A DNA stretch of 8,743 bases from assembly GCA_001791115.1 (NCBI GenBank), contig MGDZ01000017.1:1-8743 (forward strand). The letters run 5' to 3'. Below, one piece after another: positions 1 to 4,977 of this stretch. The stretch comes from Candidatus Uhrbacteria bacterium RIFCSPHIGHO2_02_FULL_57_19 (GTDB lineage Bacteria; Patescibacteriota; Patescibacteriia; 2-12-FULL-57-11). Made by a program: the position numbers and the translations under genes. Each line of letters begins with the position of its first letter. Positions within the stretch are counted from its first letter, which is position 1. The notes under the pieces are model-generated. The model was not told the DNA's origin, did not search any database, and was given only the letters and a program-made list of their open reading frames with translations.

Positions 1-35
1 CGGCCGATGGCCGGATTTTCGTTTTTGATTTCGGG

Positions 36-44
36 TGGTATACT
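36..44 (+). promoter_or_regulatory. Extended -10 promoter for a near-leaderless mRNA
   Basis: TATACT (39-44) is preceded by TG one base upstream (36-37), giving an extended -10 of the TGnTATAAT type. No good -35 hexamer is seen 17 bp upstream (TTTTCG). The start codon at 54 lies only 9 nt after the box, so transcription would begin within a few bases of the ATG and leave almost no 5' UTR. No Shine-Dalgarno sequence precedes the ATG, which fits leaderless initiation. Confidence 0.55.
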
Positions 45-53
45 GTTTTCGTT

Positions 54-1097
54 ATGCCCGCCTTAAAGCCTCAATTGGTGACCTTCAACATCGCCACCGG
101 CGCCATCGTCAAGATTTTTGCCGTTCTCCTGGGTCTGTGGTTTCTCTACATCATCCGCGATGTGGTGGTGATGATTTTCGTCGCTCTGATGCTGGCTGCG
201 GTCATTGATCCCTTTGCCGACTGGCTTCAGAAGAGAAACATTCCTCGGGGGATCGCGGTCTTGGCCATCTACATATTACTGCTGGGGGCGGTCAGCGCGC
301 TCTTGATTCTGATCATTCCGCCGCTCCTTGATGAGACCGGGCGGATCGTCAAAAACTTCGGATCCCTGTTCGGTCGGGTGACCATTGCCCTCGGGTTGGG
401 AAAAGTGACTCTTGGCGACGGAGGATTGGGCGATCTCCAGCGTCTGCTTTCCGGGCTGGGCAGCGGAGTGGAACGGGGACTGGCCGGGGCTTTCTCCACC
501 ATCACCGGATTTTTCGGCGGGCTCCTCGGTTTTGTCGTCGTCCTGGTGATGACTTTTTATATGGTAGTGGAGGAGAACGCCTTGCGGCGTTTCTTCCGCG
601 CCGTGGCTCCGGAATCGGTTCAGCCCTACCTGGCCGGGCTGCTCACTCGGGTCCAAGAGAAGATCGGCGCCTGGCTGCGCGGCCAGCTGGCCCTTTCGGC
701 GGCAGTGGCCGTGCTGGTTTATATTGGACTTTCGATTTTGGGCGTGGAATACGCTCTGGTGCTGGCCCTCTTGGCTGGTTTGGCCGAGTTCGTGCCCTAT
801 GCCGGTCCGGTGGTGGCCGCCATTCCGGCGGTGATCATCGGCTTGGCCGATTCGTCGCTCAAGGGAGTTCTGACCATGGCGCTTTACTTGGTCATTCAGC
901 AAATTGAAAACAATTTTCTGGTTCCCAAGATCATGCAGCGGGTCATCGGACTTAATCCCATTATCTCCATTGTATCCCTGCTTATCGGAGCGCGCGTCGG
1001 CGGGGTGGTCGGAGCCATCCTGGCCATTCCTCTGGCCACGGCGGTGAGCGTTTTTGCCGCCGACATGATTGAGATGAAGCGGGCCCGCGGCGTATGA
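54..1097 (+). CDS. AI-2E family transporter (permease)
   Basis: This 347-residue polytopic inner-membrane protein belongs to the AI-2E/PerM-like transporter family, whose members export or exchange small solutes; the substrate cannot be read from sequence. It has the usual family length and layout: paired N-terminal membrane segments (about 15-55), a helix near 66-90, a variable soluble stretch (about 95-145), a helix near 151-172, then the conserved C-terminal half. Family signatures are EFVPYAGP (245-252), followed by AAIPA, and QQIENNFLVPKIMQ (282-295), followed by GLNPI and a Gly-rich final segment ending AILAIP. The ATG at 54 sits just after an extended -10 box. Its TGA stop overlaps the next ATG by 4 nt, so the two genes are probably translationally coupled. 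Family assignment is firm; a real role in AI-2 transport is not implied. Confidence 0.93.
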   Translation: MPALKPQLVTFNIATGAIVKIFAVLLGLWFLYIIRDVVVMIFVALMLAAVIDPFADWLQKRNIPRGIAVLAIYILLLGAVSALLILIIPPLLDETGRIVKNFGSLFGRVTIALGLGKVTLGDGGLGDLQRLLSGLGSGVERGLAGAFSTITGFFGGLLGFVVVLVMTFYMVVEENALRRFFRAVAPESVQPYLAGLLTRVQEKIGAWLRGQLALSAAVAVLVYIGLSILGVEYALVLALLAGLAEFVPYAGPVVAAIPAVIIGLADSSLKGVLTMALYLVIQQIENNFLVPKIMQRVIGLNPIISIVSLLIGARVGGVVGAILAIPLATAVSVFAADMIEMKRARGV

Positions 1098-1558
1098 TCC
1101 GACCAAAACCCCGTTTTGATCCGCTGGCCGTGGCCTGCGTTGTATTCGTCGCCGCCCTGGCGGTGACTTTTGCCTTTTTAGTCAGAAGGGAAACCCGGCT
1201 GGTTAATTTAATGGAGGCGGAGATCGCTCCTCCGCTCCGGGCCCCGATCACCGAACGTTATCGGAACGAAGCGGCCCGGATCGTCGGCGATTTTCTAAAG
1301 ATCCAGGCCGCCCTTCCCTCGCCCAACGACGCCGCCGCGCCGGCGCTCGTAGCCCCGCTTTCGGCCATGCGCCGTGATCTCCTGGCTTTGGTCGTGCCCT
1401 CCTCCGAACGCGATCTGCATCTTCGTTTGGTGACGGCTGTTGCCGCCTGGGAGGACGGAGTGCGGACCGGCGAGGCGGAACTGGTCAGGAAAGGTTCAGG
1501 AACTTTCTCACTCCTGCTTGACGAATTTCCCTGGCTGGGCAAAGGTCTCCTCAAATAG
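1094..1558 (+). CDS. Single-pass membrane protein of unknown function
   Basis: I do not recognise this 154-residue protein. Residues 1-8 are basic, a single hydrophobic helix spans about 11-30, and RR follows it, predicting a short cytoplasmic N-terminus with the remainder outside the membrane. The remaining 120 residues look mainly helical, with an Ala/Pro linker at about 72-90 (SPNDAAAPALVAP) between two helical blocks. No catalytic or metal-binding motif is visible, and there is no cysteine after the membrane segment. The start is fixed by the ATGA overlap with the permease stop, typical of coupled translation. Its place between two membrane-protein genes suggests an envelope role, but that is inference. 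The frame is credible because it fills the space exactly and shares the codon style of its neighbours. Confidence 0.75.
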   Translation: MIRPKPRFDPLAVACVVFVAALAVTFAFLVRRETRLVNLMEAEIAPPLRAPITERYRNEAARIVGDFLKIQAALPSPNDAAAPALVAPLSAMRRDLLALVVPSSERDLHLRLVTAVAAWEDGVRTGEAELVRKGSGTFSLLLDEFPWLGKGLLK

Positions 1559-1569
1559 GCAAAGTTGTT

Positions 1570-2334
1570 ATGCCCATCCTTCGCTTGGCGGCCGTGGCGC
1601 TCGCTCCGTTCTTGGCTCTCGCCTCCGGCCTGGCCCCGGCCGTAGCCCCTTCGGCCGTTATCCCCATACTTATGACAGTCGGACCGCTTTTGGCGGTTTT
1701 TTTTGCGATGGTCATCGGCGCCGGGCTGCGGCGCGTTGAGAACTGGTATCTACTTCTTCTGCCGCTGTTTTTTTGGATCTCGGCCATGTTGGCCGTTCTC
1801 TTGGCCGAGAGGCCGGGGTTCCGTAACGCGGTCGGACTCTTGGCCGCTTTTCTCATCGGTTTAAACATTTTGATTCTCTTCAACTATTTTTATTTGCCTC
1901 TGCGTTACCAGCCCTATTCGCTGGCCTCGATCTCCCAGGCCATGGGCATTGCCACCCTATTTTTCGTGGGCATCAATCTTTCGGCGCTGGTCACCTTTTT
2001 GTCCTTGCCGCTGTGGACTGGGGTGGTGATGGCTTTCGGCCTCGGCGGTTTTATCTCTGCCCACAATTTTTGGACTGGAAAAGTGCCGGCCGGGCGCGCC
2101 TTGCCGATGATCGTCGCCGCCGCCATCCTCACTGCTGAAACTTTTTGGGCGGCCGCTCTTTTGCCGGTGTCATCCCCGGTGGTCGGTGCTCTCCTGGCGC
2201 TTTCCGTCTATCTGACTACCGGGCTGGCCCGTCATGTTTATCTTGAAACTGTCAGCCGCCGGGTGGCCTTGAGATACTCGTTAATCACCATGGTCGGGGC
2301 GGCGCTGGTATTGGGCACGGCTAGATGGGTTTGA
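1570..2334 (+). CDS. Polytopic membrane protein of unknown function (about 8 TM helices)
   Basis: This 254-residue protein is almost entirely hydrophobic. Likely membrane segments lie near residues 4-20, 28-52, 59-79, 86-109, 121-145, 147-165, 178-199, 203-220 and 235-252, with short loops carrying the charges (LRRVEN at 53-58, AERPGFR at 79-85, RHVYLETVSRR at 221-231). I see no family motif I can name, so function is unknown; a small integral membrane protein of a kind common in reduced bacterial genomes is all that can be said. It begins 11 nt after the previous stop with no clear ribosome binding site, suggesting expression from the same transcript. It ends before an 89-nt gap that holds two hairpins, so the operon may be partly segmented there. 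Confidence 0.78.
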   Translation: MPILRLAAVALAPFLALASGLAPAVAPSAVIPILMTVGPLLAVFFAMVIGAGLRRVENWYLLLLPLFFWISAMLAVLLAERPGFRNAVGLLAAFLIGLNILILFNYFYLPLRYQPYSLASISQAMGIATLFFVGINLSALVTFLSLPLWTGVVMAFGLGGFISAHNFWTGKVPAGRALPMIVAAAILTAETFWAAALLPVSSPVVGALLALSVYLTTGLARHVYLETVSRRVALRYSLITMVGAALVLGTARWV

Positions 2335-2413
2335 GTTGTAGCGAGGAGCGAACAGCTTCGCTCCGAGCACAACGAAAAGGGCCGAACGATGCGCCGCAGG
2401 CGCAGTGAGGCCC
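2335..2413 (+). other. Intergenic pair of hairpins with tandem G.A internal loops
   Basis: Two stem-loops fill the gap before the HtrA-like gene. Hairpin 1 (2335-2373): an 8-bp stem GGAGCGAA/TTCGCTCC with loop CAGC, extended through a GA/GA internal loop by GC/GC and GTTGT/ACAAC (A2340 bulged). Hairpin 2 (2379-2413): inner stem TGCGCC/GGCGCA with loop GCA, outer stem GGGCC/GGCCC, again with GA facing GA next to the outer stem. Neither is followed by a T-run, so they are not simple terminators. They could be an RNA processing or stability element, or a dispersed repeat. Confidence 0.55.
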
Positions 2414-2423
2414 GGGGAAACAT

Positions 2424-3536
2424 ATGATGGAAACACAACAAAACGGATGGAAGGTGCTAACTCCTCTGCTTTTGGCGATGGTTCTCGGCGTTCTGGCCGG
2501 AGGAGTCGGCGGGCTGGCAGCCAGCGTCTATTTGCTGCCGCCCCTGGTGCCGGCCGAAGGCGATTTGGCCCGGCGGTTCGTCATTGAAACGCGTCCGGCT
2601 TCGGTCAATCCGGAAACCATGTCCAATGCCGTCGCGGCGGCCACGCTCCGCTTGGTTACAACGCGCGCTTTGGAAGATTTGGGTCCAGGCGCCTTTGTTC
2701 CGAATGAGGCGGTGATCGGCCGGGCCGTGGCCCTGACTTCCGACGGATGGCTGGCCACCAGCGCGGATCTCTCTGACGAGCTCCAGGGAGCGGAAGCAGT
2801 CGCCGCCGACGGCAGCCGCTACGCCATAGAATCAGTGGTGGCTGATCCTGGAAGCGGCGCGGCCTTCATTCGCGTCAGTGCGGCTAACTTGTCCGTCCTG
2901 CCCTTCGGAGAACCGGAGAATGTCCGGGTCGGCGACGAACTTCTGGCGGTTGCCGGCCGGGGCGTGGCGGCATCGTCTAAAGTGATCTCGCGCGGGGCGG
3001 ATCCGCGGGATCTATCGGCTGCCGTGGTTTCCTCGGAAATTTTTTCGGCCCGGTTTCGGCTGTCGCAGGCCTTTTCCAAGACAGAGCGGGGGAGTCCGGT
3101 TATTGACCGCAACGGCCGGATGGTTGGCCTCCTTGACGGAGGGAACGCTTCGGACCGGGCTGTTCCGGTCGAGGGCATCCGCCAGGTGATGTCCGGCGTC
3201 CTCCGCGAGGGCCAGGTCAGCCGGCCGTATTTGGGAGTGCACGCGGTTGATTTTTCCACGCTGGTCGGACTGCCGGAAGGCCAGTCGGCCTCCGGCGCTC
3301 TTCTTGCCGCCGCGGCCGGAAAGCCGGCAGTGCTTCGCAATTCTCCGGCTTCCAGGGCCGGACTGCGGGCCGGCGACATTGTCTTGGCCATCGAAGGCGT
3401 GTCCATCTCGCCCGGGCAATCGCTCTCCGAGGCGCTCCGCGACTTTGATCCTGGCGATCGGATCGAGCTTCTTGTCTTGCGCGGAGAACAGACCTTCAAG
3501 GCCGTTATCACCCTTGGAGACATTGCGGAGAAATAG
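2424..3536 (+). CDS. Membrane-anchored HtrA/DegP-like protein with PDZ domain, catalytically degenerate
   Basis: This 370-residue protein has one N-terminal membrane anchor (about 12-38), a trypsin-fold region of the HtrA/DegS type (about 65-258), and a C-terminal PDZ domain (about 268-365: PYLGVHAVD, then SPASRAGLRAGDIVLAIEG and a terminal strand). The anchor-protease-PDZ order matches DegS-like periplasmic proteases that sense or degrade misfolded proteins. All three catalytic positions appear lost. The His motif (DGxxxTNxHV) reads DGWLATSADLS with D115 at the His position. The Asp motif (DPxxDLAVL) reads DPGSGAAFI with G145. The Ser motif (GNSGGP) reads TERGSP with R222. If this alignment is right it is a pseudoprotease acting as a binding or scaffold module. 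Tandem ATGs at 2424 and 2427 are possible starts, with GGGGA about 6 nt upstream. The next gene begins 12 nt downstream from its own promoter. Confidence 0.85.
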   Translation: MMETQQNGWKVLTPLLLAMVLGVLAGGVGGLAASVYLLPPLVPAEGDLARRFVIETRPASVNPETMSNAVAAATLRLVTTRALEDLGPGAFVPNEAVIGRAVALTSDGWLATSADLSDELQGAEAVAADGSRYAIESVVADPGSGAAFIRVSAANLSVLPFGEPENVRVGDELLAVAGRGVAASSKVISRGADPRDLSAAVVSSEIFSARFRLSQAFSKTERGSPVIDRNGRMVGLLDGGNASDRAVPVEGIRQVMSGVLREGQVSRPYLGVHAVDFSTLVGLPEGQSASGALLAAAAGKPAVLRNSPASRAGLRAGDIVLAIEGVSISPGQSLSEALRDFDPGDRIELLVLRGEQTFKAVITLGDIAEK

Positions 3537-3542
3537 TATAAT
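3514..3542 (+). promoter_or_regulatory. Sigma-70-type promoter for a leaderless mRNA (Wzz-like gene)
   Basis: TTGGAG (3514-3519), a 17-bp spacer and a perfect TATAAT (3537-3542). The -10 box lies across the stop region of the upstream gene, and the ATG at 3549 follows it by 6 nt. Transcription starting about 7 nt after the box would begin at or next to the A of the ATG. No Shine-Dalgarno sequence is present. This gives the Wzz-like gene expression independent of the upstream run. Confidence 0.7.
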
Positions 3543-3548
3543 GTCGGT

Positions 3549-4157
3549 ATGGACCAATCCCTGCGCATTCTGAAACGCCGCTGGAGGTTTATTGCCCTTT
3601 TCGGGGTCATCGGCCTTCTGGTTTCGACTGTGGCCACCTTTGTCCAGCCCTTGCGCTACGGTTCCACTGTCCGGCTGCTGGTCATCCAGAAGTCCATCTT
3701 CGGCGTTGATCCTTACACGGCCATCAAATCGGCCGAGCGGGTGGCCCAGAATCTTTCCGAGGTGCTGAACACCACCGACTTTTTCACCAAGGTGCTCTCG
3801 GAGGACCCGTCCATTGACCAGAGCTACTTTTCGGAACGGGCCTCGACTCGCCGGCGCCAGTGGAAGCGGATGCTGCGCACTCAGATTACCGCCGGCACCG
3901 GGCTCTTGACCGTGACCATCCTTCATCCTGCTCCAGAAGAAGCCGGGAAGATTGCTCAAGCTGTCTCCGATGTTTTCACCACCCGCGGTCGGGAATATGT
4001 CGGCGGAGATCTGGAAATCAAACTGGTCGACGCGCCTTTGGCTTCGCGCTTTCCGGTTTCACCGAACATTCCGGTCAATCTGGGAGCCGGCCTGTTTGTC
4101 GGGCTATTGGTTGGTTTGGTCTACGCGCTTCGGTCGGCGGTCCGGACGCATGGGTAG
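3549..4157 (+). CDS. Wzz-like polysaccharide chain-length/co-polymerase protein
   Basis: This 202-residue protein has the polysaccharide co-polymerase (Wzz/capsule biosynthesis) layout: a short basic cytoplasmic start (KRRWRF), membrane helix 1 (about 13-33), an extracytoplasmic domain (about 35-168), and membrane helix 2 (about 176-197) preceded by the Pro-rich signature FPVSPNIP (168-175). Such proteins help set chain length of surface polysaccharide. The extracytoplasmic domain is shorter than in classical Wzz, and there is no C-terminal tyrosine kinase domain, so it resembles the minimal forms. The ATG at 3549 is chosen because a TATAAT box ends 6 nt upstream. A hairpin terminator (4190-4216) follows the stop. 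No glycosyltransferase or polymerase genes lie in the window, so the polysaccharide cannot be identified. Confidence 0.85.
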   Translation: MDQSLRILKRRWRFIALFGVIGLLVSTVATFVQPLRYGSTVRLLVIQKSIFGVDPYTAIKSAERVAQNLSEVLNTTDFFTKVLSEDPSIDQSYFSERASTRRRQWKRMLRTQITAGTGLLTVTILHPAPEEAGKIAQAVSDVFTTRGREYVGGDLEIKLVDAPLASRFPVSPNIPVNLGAGLFVGLLVGLVYALRSAVRTHG

Positions 4158-4189
4158 GGAGTAGGGAGTAGAGAGCAGAAGATAGAAGG

Positions 4190-4216
4190 CCGCTTGATGA
4201 GAATCGGGCGGTTTTT
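4190..4216 (+). terminator. Rho-independent terminator after the Wzz-like gene
   Basis: CCGCTTGAT (4190-4198) pairs with ATCGGGCGG (4203-4211): 9 bp including two G.U pairs, closed by a GAGA tetraloop, followed by TTTTT (4212-4216). The preceding AAGG can extend the stem into the T-run. A purine-rich stretch with two GGGAGTA repeats (about 4154-4187) lies between the stop codon and the hairpin and looks non-functional. Confidence 0.75.
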
Positions 4217-4222
4217 GGTTGT

Positions 4223-4406
4223 AAGGGACTGTCGCTGAGTGCTTTTCGTTACGAAATTTTCAAATTTCGAAGCGAAAAACTGCAGAAGCGACGATGTTTA
4301 TACAGAGTATAAGCGGAGGAGCTTATGCAATTTTGCAGCCGACCTGCCTGCCGGCAGGCAGGAGTTTGAGAATTGCAGTAGAAAAGGCATTCTGCGGCAG
4401 TCCCTT
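4223..4406 (+). ncRNA. Structured RNA element A (copy 1 of a twin family, carrying a palindrome insertion)
   Basis: A 184-nt element defined by pairing. P1: the 20-nt arm 4223-4242 pairs with 4387-4406 (17 Watson-Crick, two G.U, one U.U) and continues as TTTTC/GAAAA (4243-4247 with 4381-4385) after a single bulged G4386. Next comes an internal loop, GTTACGA (4248-4254) facing GCAGTA (4375-4380). P2: AATTTTCAAATTTCG (4255-4269) pairs over all 15 bases with CGA (4340-4342) plus AGTTTGAGAATT (4363-4374), the two parts being split by the 20-bp palindrome. Inside lie P3 (4276-4284 with 4326-4334, one mismatch) and a hairpin TTATAC/GTATAA with loop AGA (4298-4312). Wobbles are G.U on the + strand, supporting transcription in this direction. 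It shares architecture and single-stranded motifs (AGCGAAAA, GCGACGA, TTTGCAGCCGA) with element B. No promoter is evident in the 6 nt after the preceding terminator; read-through or processing is possible. Class unknown to me. Confidence 0.75.
4343..4362. repeat. 20-bp perfect palindrome inserted in element A
   Basis: CCTGCCTGCCGGCAGGCAGG is its own reverse complement. Aligning element A to element B shows it as a clean 20-bp insertion: flanks GCAGCCGA and AGTTTGAGAATTGCAG correspond to GCAGCCGA and AATCTGGCGATTGCAG with nothing lost. Degenerate relatives occur at 6557-6573 and 6589-6616. From memory, such palindromes are dispersed through many Parcubacteria genomes; I cannot verify this here. 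Confidence 0.85.
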
Positions 4407-4510
4407 GAAAGCTTGACAGCCTCCGGGTTTTGGGGCTAAGGTCAGCCCTTCCTGGAGGTTATAGAAATGGCTCTACGAAGCCAGGAATTACCCCTGTGCT
4501 TCCGGGAACC
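4407..4510 (+). other. Structured interval between element A and the downstream promoter
   Basis: There is no credible gene here. It contains a hairpin with outer stem CCTCC/GGAGG (4420-4424 with 4454-4458) and inner stem GGGGCT/AGCCCT with loop AAGGTC, then a hairpin TGGCT/AGCCA with loop CTACGA (about 4468-4483). TTGACA at 4413-4418 could be a -35 box, but the best -10 (TAAGGT, 4437-4442, 18-bp spacing) is poor. Possibly the tail of transcript A or part of a longer RNA. Confidence 0.4.
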
Positions 4511-4539
4511 TTGACATTTTGGCGGAAATGTGGTATTTT
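4511..4539 (+). promoter_or_regulatory. Strong sigma-70-type promoter upstream of element B and the secreted-protein gene
   Basis: Consensus TTGACA (4511-4516), exactly 17 bp, then TATTTT (4534-4539) with an extended -10 TG at 4531-4532. Predicted start near 4546. The transcript would carry a leader of roughly 430 nt containing element B before the CDS at 4978. Within the leader, 4609-4680 forms a stem AAGCGGTTTGG/CCAAACCACTT (10 bp, one mismatch) just before element B. Confidence 0.75.
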
Positions 4540-4680
4540 TCCGCGTTCCGTAGAAAGCGATTTTCGGTTCAGTGAAGAAGATTTTGAGCCCACAACAGGA
4601 GCCTTGAAGCGGTTTGGCGCGAGACCCGGGGTGCCTCCTCCTCATCCTTGGTTCCTTGCTCCAAACCACTTCAGTGCTCA

Positions 4681-4842
4681 GGACCTCTTGCGGAGTGATC
4701 TTTCGTCACGAAATTGTCAGATTTCGAGCGAAAACGACGAAGGGCGACGAAGGCGTATCGAGAAGATACGTCAAGAAGCCTTGAGGCGTTTGCAGCCGAA
4801 ATCTGGCGATTGCAGTAGAAAGGATTACTCCGCGAGAGGTCC
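4681..4842 (+). ncRNA. Structured RNA element B (copy 2 of the twin family) in the leader of the secreted-protein gene
   Basis: A 162-nt element. P1: the 20-nt arm 4681-4700 pairs with 4823-4842 (18 Watson-Crick, two G.U), extended by TTTC/GAAA (4701-4704 with 4818-4821) past a single bulged G4822, the same bulge as in element A. Internal loop GTCACGA (4705-4711) faces GCAGTA (4812-4817). P2: AATTGTCAGATTTCG (4712-4726) pairs along all 15 bases with CGAAATCTGGCGATT (4797-4811), two G.U. Inside are AAACG/CGTTT (4732-4736 with 4787-4791), AAGGC/GCCTT (4750-4754 with 4778-4782) and GTATC/GATAC (4755-4759 with 4765-4769). The outer P1 bases differ from element A while pairing is kept. It lies about 135 nt after a good promoter and 135 nt before the next CDS, the position of a cis-regulatory leader. 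A stand-alone small RNA is the alternative. Confidence 0.78.
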
Positions 4843-4888
4843 AAGGGAGGACCATGCATTTTCGCAGGCCTCCTTGGGCCTGCGATTT
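4838..4888 (+). terminator. Possible attenuator: terminator-like hairpin with a competing pairing
   Basis: CGCAGGCC (4863-4870) pairs with GGCCTGCG (4877-4884), loop TCCTTG, followed by ATTTT. This is a weak intrinsic terminator (only four Ts). GGTCCAAGGGAGG (4838-4850), which starts in the 3' end of P1 of element B, can instead pair with CCTCCTTGGGCC (4869-4880): 12 pairs, one G.U, one bulge. The two folds exclude each other. Regulation is inference. Confidence 0.4.
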
Positions 4889-4926
4889 TGGTCTTTCCAA
4901 AGTAAACAAAAACAAGTCAAGAAACC

Positions 4927-4953
4927 GGTCGGGCCACAAGCCCCGGCCTGACC
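4927..4953 (+). other. Hairpin just upstream of the ribosome binding site
   Basis: GGTCGGGCC (4927-4935) pairs with GGCCTGACC (4945-4953), 9 bp with one G.U. It is followed by an unpaired A-rich stretch holding AGAAAGGA (4963-4970), 7 nt before the ATG at 4978. No T-run follows, so it is not a terminator. It may stabilise the mRNA 5' region or insulate the ribosome binding site. Confidence 0.5.
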
Positions 4954-4977
4954 AAACAGAACAGAAAGGAAAAGGCG

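Noticed and set aside
2405..2587. 60-codon + strand frame overlapping the HtrA-like gene start
   Set aside because: Out of frame with a well-supported anchored protein and overlapping it almost entirely.
4325..4369. Mini-ORF in element A (14 codons) with GGAGG 5 nt upstream in a hairpin loop
   Set aside because: Most of it translates the inserted palindrome, and element B has no counterpart ORF or ribosome site, so it is probably accidental.
4413..4442. Second promoter starting with TTGACA at 4413
   Set aside because: The hexamer is perfect, but the -10 at 18 bp (TAAGGT) is poor and lies within a hairpin; kept only as a remark.
4223..4842. Elements A and B as two MITE or IS copies with terminal inverted repeats
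   Set aside because: The ends differ between copies while self-complementarity is kept, no target-site duplication is visible, and mismatches are G.U on one strand only.
4430..4951. 173-codon + strand frame in the non-coding region
   Set aside because: It spans a consensus promoter and the whole of element B; the start lacks a ribosome site and the translation has no coherent domain pattern.
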